Source of the DNA: JAKQIM01 sp029557965
GTDB lineage: Bacteria > Chloroflexota > Anaerolineae > Anaerolineales > UBA4823
Direction of reading: 5' to 3'
Assembly: GCA_035341015.1 (NCBI GenBank)
Contig: DAOQUL010000003.1
Coordinates: 78,507-142,506, forward strand
DNA: 64,000 bases
Part shown: positions 49,483-57,923 of the stretch, one piece after another
Numbering within the stretch: position 1 is the first letter of the stretch
How the letters are laid out: every line of letters starts with the position of its first letter
Position numbers and translations under genes: made by a program
The notes under the pieces: generated by a model
Told to the model about the DNA's origin: nothing
The model's input: the letters and a program-made list of their open reading frames with translations, nothing else
Database searches by the model: none

Positions 49483-50580
49483 TCAATCCAAAGGCCAGGC
49501 AAAGAAGTCTGTTTGGTTGTGCTCAAGATGGAGCTTAACCACATCTCCGGGCGCAACAGACCTGCTGGTTGCAAAAACATGCAGGACCGGCGTCCAGGAT
49601 TGGGCGTAGTGGGTTGGCGGGCGATTCTCAAACACCAGACCCTGCTCAAAATCCAGCCGGATCCACTGCAACAAGCCATCAAGCGTTCCAGCTTGCCGGA
49701 CGGAGACATCCAACTGGGCTGAGCTGGCGGGATGGTGAGCCGGTTGAGAGAAATCAAACTCGAACAATGTATGGATCTCGCTGAGCAGGTCATCGGGAAC
49801 CAACCCGTGGTCAGCGACAATCGATTTTGGTGGGGCCAGTTGGTTGAGAGCTGAAAGGTCAAACCCATTGACACTGCTAGCGCGGCAGAATTTGGTCCAG
49901 GGTGCACCACCGATCAAGGCACCGCACAAGGCCATCCTGGTTGGCAGGATGACCGCTTGTGGCTTAACCAATCGGGCCTGGGCATCTTCTAGTGTTGGCA
50001 AGACTTCTTCGCCGAGTAGGGCGTTATCAACGATTTCTGAGACCAGGAGGTCGACTGGCTCAGGCAGATCGGTTCCGATCTGTAAATCGGTGGATTTTTT
50101 CACCAGGAGGGTGATCCGATCTGCCAGGCCATTCTTGTTAATATTTTCTTGAGCGACTTGGGCTAACCTGGGTTCCATTTCACAGGCATAGACATGCCGG
50201 GCACCGGCCCGAGCAGCTATCATTGAAAGAATGCCGCTCCCTGCGCCGATTTCCAAGACGGACATGTGGGGGCGAACAGATTGTTCTAGTGCCTGGGCAT
50301 ACACGCCAATACGCTCGGGGTCATTGACAATCGGCAAGTGCCAGCTTGGGATGAATTTTTTGACACCCCAGTAAGTGGCGTGGCGCAGCATTGGGTCTTG
50401 GGGGGCAAGCTGCCAGGCCTGGTAAGCCAAGCGCTGAGCAACCTTGGCCTGTTTTTGGGCGCGCTGGTTTAGGATGTCCGCGAGCTTGGCCAGATGGCGA
50501 GGAAAATCGGGCAGGTCTTTGATCTGCTCGATGAAAAGCTGAATATCTTTGGGAAGTTGGTCAATCCATTCTGGGGGCAT
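49483..50580 (-). CDS. PRMT-like (protein arginine methyltransferase-type) SAM methyltransferase
   Basis: The 365-residue protein has a class I methyltransferase core: SVLEIGAGSGILSMIAARAGARHVYACEME (about 100-130). A double-glutamate loop follows, LLVSEIVDNALLGEEVLP, matching the SE...E loop of PRMT7/PRMT9-type enzymes. A C-terminal beta barrel contains THYAQSWTPVLH, the counterpart of the PRMT HWxQ loop. The N-terminal 90 residues are helical. Arginine methyltransferase-like proteins are rare in bacteria and their substrates are largely unknown. The gene stands alone between two terminator or leader regions. Confidence 0.82.
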   Translation of the reverse strand: MPPEWIDQLPKDIQLFIEQIKDLPDFPRHLAKLADILNQRAQKQAKVAQRLAYQAWQLAPQDPMLRHATYWGVKKFIPSWHLPIVNDPERIGVYAQALEQSVRPHMSVLEIGAGSGILSMIAARAGARHVYACEMEPRLAQVAQENINKNGLADRITLLVKKSTDLQIGTDLPEPVDLLVSEIVDNALLGEEVLPTLEDAQARLVKPQAVILPTRMALCGALIGGAPWTKFCRASSVNGFDLSALNQLAPPKSIVADHGLVPDDLLSEIHTLFEFDFSQPAHHPASSAQLDVSVRQAGTLDGLLQWIRLDFEQGLVFENRPPTHYAQSWTPVLHVFATSRSVAPGDVVKLHLEHNQTDFFAWPLD

Positions 50581-50667
50581 AGGACAATTATAACAAATAT
50601 GGTCCGGCGCTTGCCCGAATTGCTCTGAGACGAATTGATTAATCTTCCCGCCTTGGGCATTCTCGTG

Positions 50668-50673
50668 TATAAT
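50668..50673 (+). promoter_or_regulatory. -10 box upstream of aspS leader
   Basis: TATAAT at 50668-50673 would start a leader of about 190 nt before aspS. The -35 box is poor. Confidence 0.45.
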
Positions 50674-50749
50674 TCATTCACTTCGAGAAAAAGATGATGG
50701 TTACTTGTGCTCTCTCTTCCGTGAATAATAACGATAATGATGCTGGCTC

Positions 50750-50840
50750 GCGTCGGGTGAGAGAATTCAGGCTGCCTCAGAACTAAGTAAAACCTGAATA
50801 ACCCAATCGCCCGACGCAGTTTGCGGAGGGCGATTTATTT
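50750..50840 (+). promoter_or_regulatory. Putative transcription attenuator in the aspS leader
   Basis: A terminator-like hairpin (AATCGCCC, 50805-50812, with GGGCGATT, 50828-50835, then TATTTT) lies in the leader. Its 5' arm can instead pair upstream: GCGTCGGGTGA (50750-50760) with TCGCCCGACGC (50807-50817), 11 bp including one G-U. A small hairpin (TTCAGG/CCTGAA, 50766-50798) lies inside that alternative. The two states exclude each other. The T-box consensus is not seen. Confidence 0.55.
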
Positions 50841-50871
50841 TGCCAATCTTTGGCTGGACAGGAGCTTGATT

Positions 50872-52638
50872 ATGTATAAGACACATACTTGCGGCGAAAT
50901 CCGCCTGGCGCATGCCGGGCAGGTTGTAACCCTGGCGGGTTGGGTACACCGCCGGAGGGTACACGGTGGCATCAATTTTATTGACCTGCGCGATCGCTAT
51001 GGGTTGGTGCAGGTGGTTACCGATCCGGTGCAGTTCTCAGATGCGCACCAGGGGATCAATGATGCCCGCCCAGAGTGGGTGATCCAGGTTGAAGGCCTGG
51101 TGCGCCCACGCCCTGAGGGCCTGGCAAATCCAAATATGGAAACGGGCGAGATTGAAGTGGTTGCCCAGCATGTGCGGGTGCTCAATGCTGCCAAGACACC
51201 TCCATTCCAAATCGCGGTGGAGGAGGAAGTGGACGAAACCCTGCGCTTGCGCTATCGCTACCTGGATTTGCGCCGCGAGCGTTTGCGCCGCAACTTGCTG
51301 CTGCGGCACCGCATGATCAAATTCATTCGCGACTTTTTGGACGGGCAGGGCTTCATGGAAATCGAGACGCCAATCCTGTTCAAGACTACCCCTGAAGGGG
51401 CGCGCGACTACCTGGTGCCATCACGCGTGCATCCGGGCGAATTCTATGCGCTGCCGCAGTCGCCTCAACAGCTTAAACAGCTATTGATGGTGGCGGGGGT
51501 AGAGCGTTACTTCCAGGTGGCGCGTTGTTTCAGAGATGAGGATCAACGCGGCGACCGCCAGCCAGAATTCACCCAACTGGACATTGAAATGTCGTTTGTG
51601 GAGCGCGAGGATGTGATGGCTTTGGTGGAAGAGATGTTCACCAAGCTGGTGGCAAAGGTGGTGCCGCAGAAACGCCTGCTGTCCAGCCCCTGGCCGCGCC
51701 TGACCTATCAAGAAGCAATGGCGCGCTTTGGCAAGGACAACCCAGATATCCGCTATGGGATGGAACTGAAAGATGTGACCGACCTGGCAGCAGGTTCGGG
51801 CTTCCAGGTTTTTGAGGGCACGGCGGCCTCGGGCGGTTTGGTGCGCGGCATCAACGCCAGCGGGTTGGGCGATTACAGCCGCAAGCAGATCGACGAGCTG
51901 ACCGAATTCGTCAAGAAGTACGGCGCCAAAGGGCTGGCGTATTATGCGCTACCGACCAGCGGCGAAGCGCGCTCTTCGTTCGCCAAGTTTGTGAAGCCTG
52001 AGGTGATGCAGGCTATGCTGGAGCGCCTGGAGGCAAAGGCCGGTGACTTGCTGCTCTTTGTGGCCGATCAGCCGGCGGTGGTTTGCGAGGCGTTGGGGCG
52101 TCTGAGGGTGTTGTTGGCAGAGCGGTTAGGACTGGCGGACCCAAATGTGTTGGGTTTCTGTTGGGTGATCGATTTCCCGTTCGTGAACTGGAACGAGGAA
52201 GAGCAGCGCTGGGACCCCAGCCATCACCTCTTCACTTCTCCAATGGCGGAAGACCTGCCGCTCTTGGACAGTGACCCTGGCAAGGCGCGCGGCCAGCAGT
52301 ATGACTTGGTGTTGAACAACTACGAGGTGGCGGGTGGTTCTATCCGTATCCACGACCGGGCTTTGCAGGAGAAGGTGTTCAAGTTGATTGGACTGGACCC
52401 AGATGTGGCGCGCGAGCGTTTTGGGCATATCCTGGAGGCTTTTGAGTATGGCACGCCGCCGCACGGTGGGATTGCCCCTGGTGTTGATCGCTTGTGCATG
52501 ATCCTGGCGGACGAGGCAAATATCCGTGAGGTGATTGCTTTCCCAAAGAATCAGAATGCACGCGACCTGATGGGTGGTGCGCCTTCGCCGGCCGAGCCGA
52601 AGCAGCTTAAAGAGCTGCACATTAAATTGGACGTTTAG
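50872..52638 (+). CDS. aspS: Aspartyl-tRNA synthetase (bacterial type)
   Basis: The 588-residue protein is the bacterial-type enzyme that charges tRNA-Asp. An N-terminal OB-fold anticodon domain opens MYKTHTCGEIRLAHAGQVVTLAGWVHRRR. Class II motif 2 is YFQVARCFRDEDQRGDRQPEFTQLD, a GAD-type insertion spans about 285-420, and motif 3 is GIAPGVDRLCMIL. The start at 50872 has AGGAG at good spacing. The 17 residues upstream in frame overlap the leader hairpin and are rejected. It lies 26 nt upstream of asnS and is likely co-transcribed. A putative attenuator precedes it. Confidence 0.96.
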   Translation: MYKTHTCGEIRLAHAGQVVTLAGWVHRRRVHGGINFIDLRDRYGLVQVVTDPVQFSDAHQGINDARPEWVIQVEGLVRPRPEGLANPNMETGEIEVVAQHVRVLNAAKTPPFQIAVEEEVDETLRLRYRYLDLRRERLRRNLLLRHRMIKFIRDFLDGQGFMEIETPILFKTTPEGARDYLVPSRVHPGEFYALPQSPQQLKQLLMVAGVERYFQVARCFRDEDQRGDRQPEFTQLDIEMSFVEREDVMALVEEMFTKLVAKVVPQKRLLSSPWPRLTYQEAMARFGKDNPDIRYGMELKDVTDLAAGSGFQVFEGTAASGGLVRGINASGLGDYSRKQIDELTEFVKKYGAKGLAYYALPTSGEARSSFAKFVKPEVMQAMLERLEAKAGDLLLFVADQPAVVCEALGRLRVLLAERLGLADPNVLGFCWVIDFPFVNWNEEEQRWDPSHHLFTSPMAEDLPLLDSDPGKARGQQYDLVLNNYEVAGGSIRIHDRALQEKVFKLIGLDPDVARERFGHILEAFEYGTPPHGGIAPGVDRLCMILADEANIREVIAFPKNQNARDLMGGAPSPAEPKQLKELHIKLDV

Positions 52639-52664
52639 CGCTTATCTAAGCAGGAGAGATTACG

Positions 52665-54008
52665 ATGACACCGATCATTCGAGTTGAACAAATTGCTGAC
52701 TATGTCGGCCAGGAAGTTACGGTAAGAGGTTGGGTTTACAACCGGACAGATAAGGGCAAGCTGGTTTTCTTGCTGGTGCGAGATGGCAGCGGCTTTGTGC
52801 AGTGCGTGGCTTTTAAGGGGGACCTGGAACCGGGCTTGTTTGACCAGATCGTGCGCCTGCCACAGGAATCTTCGGTGGTGGTGACCGGGCCAGTGCGTGC
52901 TGACCAGCGCGCTCCGGGCATCCCGGGTGGTTTTGAGGTGGGCGTAAAGCAAATCGAGATTGTACAAGCCGCCGACGAGGATTATCCCATGGCCCTTAAA
53001 GAGCATGGGGTAGACTTCGCGCTTGACAACCGGCACTTATGGCTGCGCATGCCCAGCCAGTGGGCCATCTTACGGGTGCGCGCCACGGTGATCAGCGCGA
53101 TCCGCGAGTGGTTGGATTCAAACGGCTTCGTTGGCATGGATACGCCCATCCTGACTCCGGCGGCTTGCGAAGGGACAACCACGCTCTTTGAAACACCATA
53201 CTTCGATGAGGGTAAGGCATACCTGGCGCAGAGCGGGCAGCTTTATAATGAGGCAAACATCTTCTCTTTCGGCAAGGTGTACTGCTTTGGACCGACTTTC
53301 AGGGCAGAAAAATCGAAAACTCGGCGCCATCTGACCGAATTCTGGATGGTTGAGCCAGAGATGGCTTTTTGTGACCTGGACCAATTGATGGAGTTGGAGG
53401 AGCAGTTTGTCGGTCACATTGTGCAGCGCGTGTTGAAGGAACGCACGCCTGAACTGAAGTCGTTAGGTCGTGACCTTAGCAAACTGGAAAAGATTACCCC
53501 GCCTTTCCCGCGCATCTCTTATGATGACGCTGTGGCAATGATCGATCAAATGCGGGCCGAGACGGATGACCCTGAGCAAAAGGAGCTGCTCAAGATCGAA
53601 TGGGGCATGGATTTTGGCGCTCCACACGAGACTGCGCTAACCAATCGCTTTGAGAAACCGGTGTTCGTGTACGGGTACCCGACCCAGGTCAAGGCGTTTT
53701 ACATGGAGCCCTGGCCCGGCCGGCCCGAGGTATGCAAGAGCGTGGACTTGCTGGCGCCGGAAGGCTACGGTGAGATCACGGGCGGCAGTGAGCGCATCTC
53801 GAGCCCTGACCTGCTGGTTGAGCGCCTGGACCAACACAAGCTGCCGCACGAGGCTTTCAAGTGGTACCTGGAATTGCGGCGTTTTGGCAGTGTTCCACAC
53901 AGCGGCTTCGGCATGGGTGTGGAGCGGACGGTTTCGTGGATGTGCGGAATTGAGCACATTCGAGAGGCGATTCCCTTCCCGCGCACGATCAAGCGCGTGT
54001 ATCCATAA
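52665..54008 (+). CDS. asnS: Asparaginyl-tRNA synthetase
   Basis: The 447-residue protein charges tRNA-Asn. It has an OB-fold N-terminus (VTVRGWVYNRTDKGKLVFLLVRDG), the AsnRS-specific PTFRAEKSKTRRHLTEFWMVEPEMAF (motif 2, around residues 210-235) and motif 3 GFGMGVERTVSWMCG. AsnRS is distinguished from AspRS by the HLTEFWMVEPE wording. A CAGGAGA site precedes ATG 52665. It directly follows aspS, and having both suggests direct Asn-tRNA formation in this organism. Confidence 0.95.
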   Translation: MTPIIRVEQIADYVGQEVTVRGWVYNRTDKGKLVFLLVRDGSGFVQCVAFKGDLEPGLFDQIVRLPQESSVVVTGPVRADQRAPGIPGGFEVGVKQIEIVQAADEDYPMALKEHGVDFALDNRHLWLRMPSQWAILRVRATVISAIREWLDSNGFVGMDTPILTPAACEGTTTLFETPYFDEGKAYLAQSGQLYNEANIFSFGKVYCFGPTFRAEKSKTRRHLTEFWMVEPEMAFCDLDQLMELEEQFVGHIVQRVLKERTPELKSLGRDLSKLEKITPPFPRISYDDAVAMIDQMRAETDDPEQKELLKIEWGMDFGAPHETALTNRFEKPVFVYGYPTQVKAFYMEPWPGRPEVCKSVDLLAPEGYGEITGGSERISSPDLLVERLDQHKLPHEAFKWYLELRRFGSVPHSGFGMGVERTVSWMCGIEHIREAIPFPRTIKRVYP

Positions 54009-54120
54009 GCATTTTCTTGAAAAGATGGCGGACAGTGACCCTGTTCGCCATCTTTCTGTGATCAAGAAGCTCTAATCTTGTAACATCTACTCACCCCCTT
54101 GTTTTTGTGGTATAAAATAG

Positions 54121-54299
54121 ATACCCTACTGTGAGCGTGTTGCCGCTACGCGGTCCTGAGCCAACACCCACTCTATGGGGTCCAATCTCACGGGAGTGAC
54201 GCGATAGGCTTGAGCCAAGGCGGAGCTTTCGGGGCGGACCCTAACCTGCGAAGGCAGGTTCAGAACCTTGCTGCACACGTCACGGTGGGGTTTTCTTTT
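54121..54299 (+). ncRNA. ssrS: Probable 6S RNA
   Basis: The region has a promoter-like TATAAAAT at 54111-54118. The transcript closes on itself with a long stem, about 54123-54140 with 54275-54292 (one bulged G), followed by TTTTCTTTTA. GGTCC/GGACC (54152 and about 54236) and a central TGAGCC element like that of 6S RNA are visible. On the 3' side AACCTGC-GAAG-GCAGGTT (54243-54260) forms the small hairpin often seen in the 6S central bubble. Size (about 178 nt), shape and lack of coding fit 6S RNA. Similarity is judged by eye. Confidence 0.62.
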
Positions 54300-54304
54300 A
54301 TCTG

Positions 54305-54364
54305 CTGTTCTCAAACAAGAGCGAGGCCATGCACCAGCACGGCCTCGCTCTTGTTTGAGAACAG
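54305..54364. terminator. Perfect 24-bp-arm inverted repeat
   Basis: 54305-54328 is the exact reverse complement of 54341-54364, with a 12-nt loop. It separates the plus-strand small RNA gene from the minus-strand Nudix gene and probably stops transcription from both sides. Confidence 0.7.
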
Positions 54365-54377
54365 AATGCCTTGACCT

Positions 54378-55064
54378 CTAGGGGAAGAGCCTTCTTGCTT
54401 TGACCTCTGCTACGGCATCTGGGCGGTACCGGTACAGTCGAGCGGGGCGCCCTTCACCGGCATGCATCTTATCGGTTGGTTCGATGATGTTGGCTTCTAA
54501 GATGCGGCGGCGGAAATTGCGCTTATCCAGCCGTTCATTCAAGATGATTTCATAAGTGGACTGGATTTCGGTGAGGGTGAATTCTGCCGGTAAGAGTTCG
54601 AAGCCCACGGCGCTGTACTCAAGTTTGTAGCGCAAACGGCGCAGGGCATAGCTGATGATCTCGGCATGGTCAAAGGCCAAAGCTGGCAAATGATCGACTG
54701 GGAACCAGGCTGCCTGGGATGCATCGCTGCCGCCTCGATCTTGGAACGGCACATTGGAGGGGGTAAGCGCAAAATACGCTACGCTGATGATACGGTCGCG
54801 CGGGTCGCGTTGGGGGTCGCCGTAGGTATAAAGCTGTTCCAGGTAAGCCGTGTTGATCCCGGTTTCTTCATTTAGTTCTCGGTGAGCGGCGTCTTCCAGC
54901 GACTCGTGCATGTGGACAAAACCCCCAGGCAGGGCCCACATGCCGGAAAATGGCTCGCCACGACGTTGGATGAGCATCACTTGCAGTTGGTCCTCGCACA
55001 GGGTAAAGACCACAACGTCTACCGTCAGGGCGGGGCGAGGGTATTCGTAGGTATAGTTTCCCAT
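54378..55064 (-). CDS. Nudix protein with winged-helix domain (NrtR-like)
   Basis: The 228-residue protein has a complete Nudix box, GGFVHMHESLEDAAHRELNEETGI in outline (Gx5Ex7RELxEExG), at about residues 47-70. A C-terminal winged helix (about 150-228) contains LPAEFTLTEIQSTYEIIL and KRNFRRRILEANIIEPT. This layout fits the NrtR family, which binds ADP-ribose and represses NAD biosynthesis genes, or a related ADP-sugar pyrophosphatase. Since the Nudix box is intact, hydrolase activity is possible. No NAD genes are adjacent. Confidence 0.85.
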   Translation of the reverse strand: MGNYTYEYPRPALTVDVVVFTLCEDQLQVMLIQRRGEPFSGMWALPGGFVHMHESLEDAAHRELNEETGINTAYLEQLYTYGDPQRDPRDRIISVAYFALTPSNVPFQDRGGSDASQAAWFPVDHLPALAFDHAEIISYALRRLRYKLEYSAVGFELLPAEFTLTEIQSTYEIILNERLDKRNFRRRILEANIIEPTDKMHAGEGRPARLYRYRPDAVAEVKARRLFP

Positions 55065-55075
55065 ATCTGGTGTTT

Positions 55076-55106
55076 GGGCTGTCCTAAAAAGCTTTTAGGA
55101 CAGCCC
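55076..55106. terminator. Inverted repeat between the Nudix and malQ genes
   Basis: GGGCTGTCCTAAAA (55076-55089) pairs exactly with TTTTAGGACAGCCC (55093-55106) around a 3-nt loop. TTTACTTTATTT follows on the plus strand only. Both flanking genes are on the minus strand, where the U-tract is missing, so efficiency there is uncertain. Confidence 0.5.
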
Positions 55107-55112
55107 TTTACT

Positions 55113-56660
55113 TTATTTGAGCCCAGGATACTTGGCGGGCCAATCTGGCGGCGGTGGAGGCAGGCGGTCTTTATCGCGCTCGTACATGTGATTAAGCTCT
55201 TTGATGCTGCGCTGTAAATCGGCGTTGAAGGCGCCCTCGGGCATGCGCCATTGCCAGTTGCCGCTGGGGTTGCCAGGGTAATTCATGCGGGCTGTGTTAT
55301 CGAGATTCATGAAGTCTTGCATGGGGGCCAGGCCAAAGACCGCTACCGAAGACCACACGGCGCGGATCAGATCCCAGGCTACGCCCATGCCATCACGGTT
55401 AAGGTAGCGGCGGTAGAATTGTTTTTCTGGCTCAGCAACGCGTTCGTACCAGCCACGGGCGGTGTCGTTATCGTGGGTGCCGGTATAGACCACGCAGTTT
55501 ACAGGGTAGTTGTGCGGCAAGAAGGGGTCGTAGGGCCCGCTGCCAAAGGCAAACTGCAAGATCTTCATTCCGGGTAGTTCAAAGCTGTCGCGCAGGTCTA
55601 CAACATCGGGTGTGATGACCCCCAGGTCTTCAGCGATGATGGGGAGATCGCCCAATGCAGCCCGCATGGCTTTGAAGAAGGCCTTTCCGGGGCCGCGCAG
55701 CCAACGGCCCTTTTCGGCGGTCTTGGCGTTCCCTTTGACTTCCCAATAACCGGCAAAGCCGCGGAAATGGTCGATGCGCAGGATATCTACCAGGGTAAGG
55801 GTGCTGCGGATGCGTTCGATCCACCAGGCATAGCCGCTGGCGGCATGCACATTCCACCGGTATAAGGGGTTGCCCCACAATTGTCCGGTGGGCGAGAAAT
55901 AATCTGGGGGCACACCTGCCACGACGGTGGGCTTGCCATTGTCATCCAAAAAGAACAAGCCGGGGTTGGCCCACACATCGGCGCTATCGTGGGCAACGAA
56001 GATGGGGATATCGCCAATGATCTTGATCCCAAGTTCCGCGGCGTGCTGGCGCAGCTTGGACCATTGAGAGAAGAACAGGAATTGGCGGAAAATTTGCTTC
56101 TGAATGGCTGAGGCGTATTTTATCCGGGCTTTCTCCATGGCCTCGGGTTGGCGATCGCGCAGGGGGGCTTCCCAGGTGTGCCAAGGCGCACCACCGTGCG
56201 CATCTTTGAGCGCCATGAAGAGCCCAAAATCATCCAGCCAAGAGGCTTGCTCAGCTTCGAAGGCTGCCAGGGCAGTTTTGATCCTGGCGGGGGCGCTTTT
56301 CTTGTAGCGCAAGAAGGCCTGGTCAAGAACCGAGAGTTTCCAGACGATGACGTTGCCAAAATCCACCTGGTCATCGGGGAATTTGGGGTAGTCGGCCAAA
56401 TCCTCTGGCTTCAACAGGCCCTCTTCCAGTAAGGCATCGGGGCTGATGATGTAAGGGTTGCCGGCAAAGGCGGAGAAACACTGGTAAGGCGAATCGCCAT
56501 ACCCCGTTGGGCCCAATGGCAGTACTTGCCACAGGCCACAGCCGGTTCCAGCCAGAAAGTCGAGCCAGCGGTGGGCCTGAGGGCCTAAATCACCGATGCC
56601 ATATGGGCTGGGTAAGCTGGTGGGGTGGAGTAAGATACCGGATGAACGATTAAACTTCAT
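55113..56660 (-). CDS. malQ: 4-alpha-glucanotransferase
   Basis: The 515-residue protein is a GH77 amylomaltase. It has SGILLHPTSLPSPYGIGDLG at the N-terminus and the nucleophile region DILRIDHFRGFAGYWEV. IIAEDLGVITPDV carries the acid/base Glu, and VVYTGTHDNDTARGW lies near the C-terminus. It transfers glucan segments between maltodextrins and works with glycogen metabolism. Its start overlaps the end of glgC by 11 nt, so glgA-glgC-malQ form an operon on the minus strand. Confidence 0.95.
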   Translation of the reverse strand: MKFNRSSGILLHPTSLPSPYGIGDLGPQAHRWLDFLAGTGCGLWQVLPLGPTGYGDSPYQCFSAFAGNPYIISPDALLEEGLLKPEDLADYPKFPDDQVDFGNVIVWKLSVLDQAFLRYKKSAPARIKTALAAFEAEQASWLDDFGLFMALKDAHGGAPWHTWEAPLRDRQPEAMEKARIKYASAIQKQIFRQFLFFSQWSKLRQHAAELGIKIIGDIPIFVAHDSADVWANPGLFFLDDNGKPTVVAGVPPDYFSPTGQLWGNPLYRWNVHAASGYAWWIERIRSTLTLVDILRIDHFRGFAGYWEVKGNAKTAEKGRWLRGPGKAFFKAMRAALGDLPIIAEDLGVITPDVVDLRDSFELPGMKILQFAFGSGPYDPFLPHNYPVNCVVYTGTHDNDTARGWYERVAEPEKQFYRRYLNRDGMGVAWDLIRAVWSSVAVFGLAPMQDFMNLDNTARMNYPGNPSGNWQWRMPEGAFNADLQRSIKELNHMYERDKDRLPPPPPDWPAKYPGLK

Positions 56661-57912
56661 GGGCTAACCTCTTGGTTTGAATATAGTCTTCACTGCGAAT
56701 GATGTTAGATGGGTAATCGTCGGCATCCACATCGGTGCCAATGACTGCCCCGGCTTCGATGACATAGCCGGCTGGCACGACGCTGTTTTTGCCGACCATG
56801 GCAATCACTGGTTCAGGGCCGGCAGTGGCACTGCCAACGCGGGCATTTTCTTGGATGCGGGCACGCTTATCAACAATGGTGCGTTCGATCACGGCACCTG
56901 CCTCAACTACGGTCTCAGTGAGCAGGATGGATTCGTTGACCACAGCGCCGGCACGAACCAGCACGCCAGGAGAAAGAATGCTGCGCACCACGCGGGCGCC
57001 GGGGGCAATTTCGCAGCCATCGCAGATCATGCTGTTTTCTACCTGGGCTCCACGGGAAATCCAAACCGGAGGGCGTTCTTCTGTACGGGTGTGGATGATC
57101 CAAGAGCGGTTGTTGAGGTCAAAGGGCGGCTCGTCTGCCAATTGATCCATTTGGGCTTGCCAATAGGAGTTGACCGTCCCCACGTCCACCCAGTAGCCAT
57201 CGTATGGGTAGGCAAATACCCTGGCGCCTTCATTAATCAGGCGTGGCAAGATATCCTTGCCAAAATCGTGGGATGAGTTGGGGCGTTCATGGTCGTCTAA
57301 CAGGGCTTTGTTCAGAACCTCGGTCTTGAACAGGTAGACGCCCATATTGGCCAGGTTCGAGGGCGGTTGGGCGGGTTTTTCTACAAAGGCGTTAATCCGT
57401 CCGTCTGCTTCCATCCCTACGATGCCAAAACGGGAGGCCTCGGCAGTGGGAACCGTGATCACTGCCATGGTCAAGTCGGCGTTGTTGGCGACGTGGAAAT
57501 CAACCATCTTGTCGTAGTTCATCTCGTAGATATGGTCGCCCGAAAGGATCAAGACCAGATCAGGGGATGAATTCTTGATGAAGCGGAAGTTTTGTTGTAC
57601 GGCATCGGCATTCCCTAGATACCAATCAGATGCGCCGCGCGCTTTGTAGGGTGTGTAAATGCGCACACCACCGGTAAAGTCGCGGTTTAGATCCCAGGGG
57701 CCGCCAGCGCCAATATGTTCGATGAGCGAATGCGGGCGGTACTGGGCCAAGATCATGACATCGAAGATGCCTGAGTTGACACAGTTGGAAAGGGCAAAAT
57801 CAATGATACGGTATTTGCCAGCAAAGGGGACTGCGGGTTTGGTGCGCTTGGCGGTCAAAGTGCCCAGGCGAGATCCTTCACCTCCAGCTAGAATAACAGC
57901 ACGCGTTTTCAT
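56650..57912 (-). CDS. glgC: Glucose-1-phosphate adenylyltransferase
   Basis: The 420-residue protein makes ADP-glucose for glycogen. The N-terminal nucleotidyltransferase motif is ILAGGEGSRLGTLTAKRTKPAVPFAGKYRIIDFALSN (residues about 7-43), with GDHIYEMNYDKMVDFH and a C-terminal left-handed beta-helix (SVVPAGYVIEAGAVIGTDV). The start has a strong AGGAGG site, 11 nt downstream of glgA. The regulatory effector cannot be judged from sequence. Confidence 0.95.
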   Translation of the reverse strand: MKTRAVILAGGEGSRLGTLTAKRTKPAVPFAGKYRIIDFALSNCVNSGIFDVMILAQYRPHSLIEHIGAGGPWDLNRDFTGGVRIYTPYKARGASDWYLGNADAVQQNFRFIKNSSPDLVLILSGDHIYEMNYDKMVDFHVANNADLTMAVITVPTAEASRFGIVGMEADGRINAFVEKPAQPPSNLANMGVYLFKTEVLNKALLDDHERPNSSHDFGKDILPRLINEGARVFAYPYDGYWVDVGTVNSYWQAQMDQLADEPPFDLNNRSWIIHTRTEERPPVWISRGAQVENSMICDGCEIAPGARVVRSILSPGVLVRAGAVVNESILLTETVVEAGAVIERTIVDKRARIQENARVGSATAGPEPVIAMVGKNSVVPAGYVIEAGAVIGTDVDADDYPSNIIRSEDYIQTKRLAHEV

Positions 57913-57923
57913 AAAAGGTCCTC

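Noticed and set aside
50680..50871. T-box riboswitch for aspS
   Set aside because: The conserved antiterminator sequence and specifier stem could not be found, so only a generic attenuator is proposed.
54126..54314. Small minus-strand protein in the gap after asnS
   Set aside because: The region folds as a structured RNA with promoter and terminator on the plus strand. The peptide has no ribosome-binding site or similarity.
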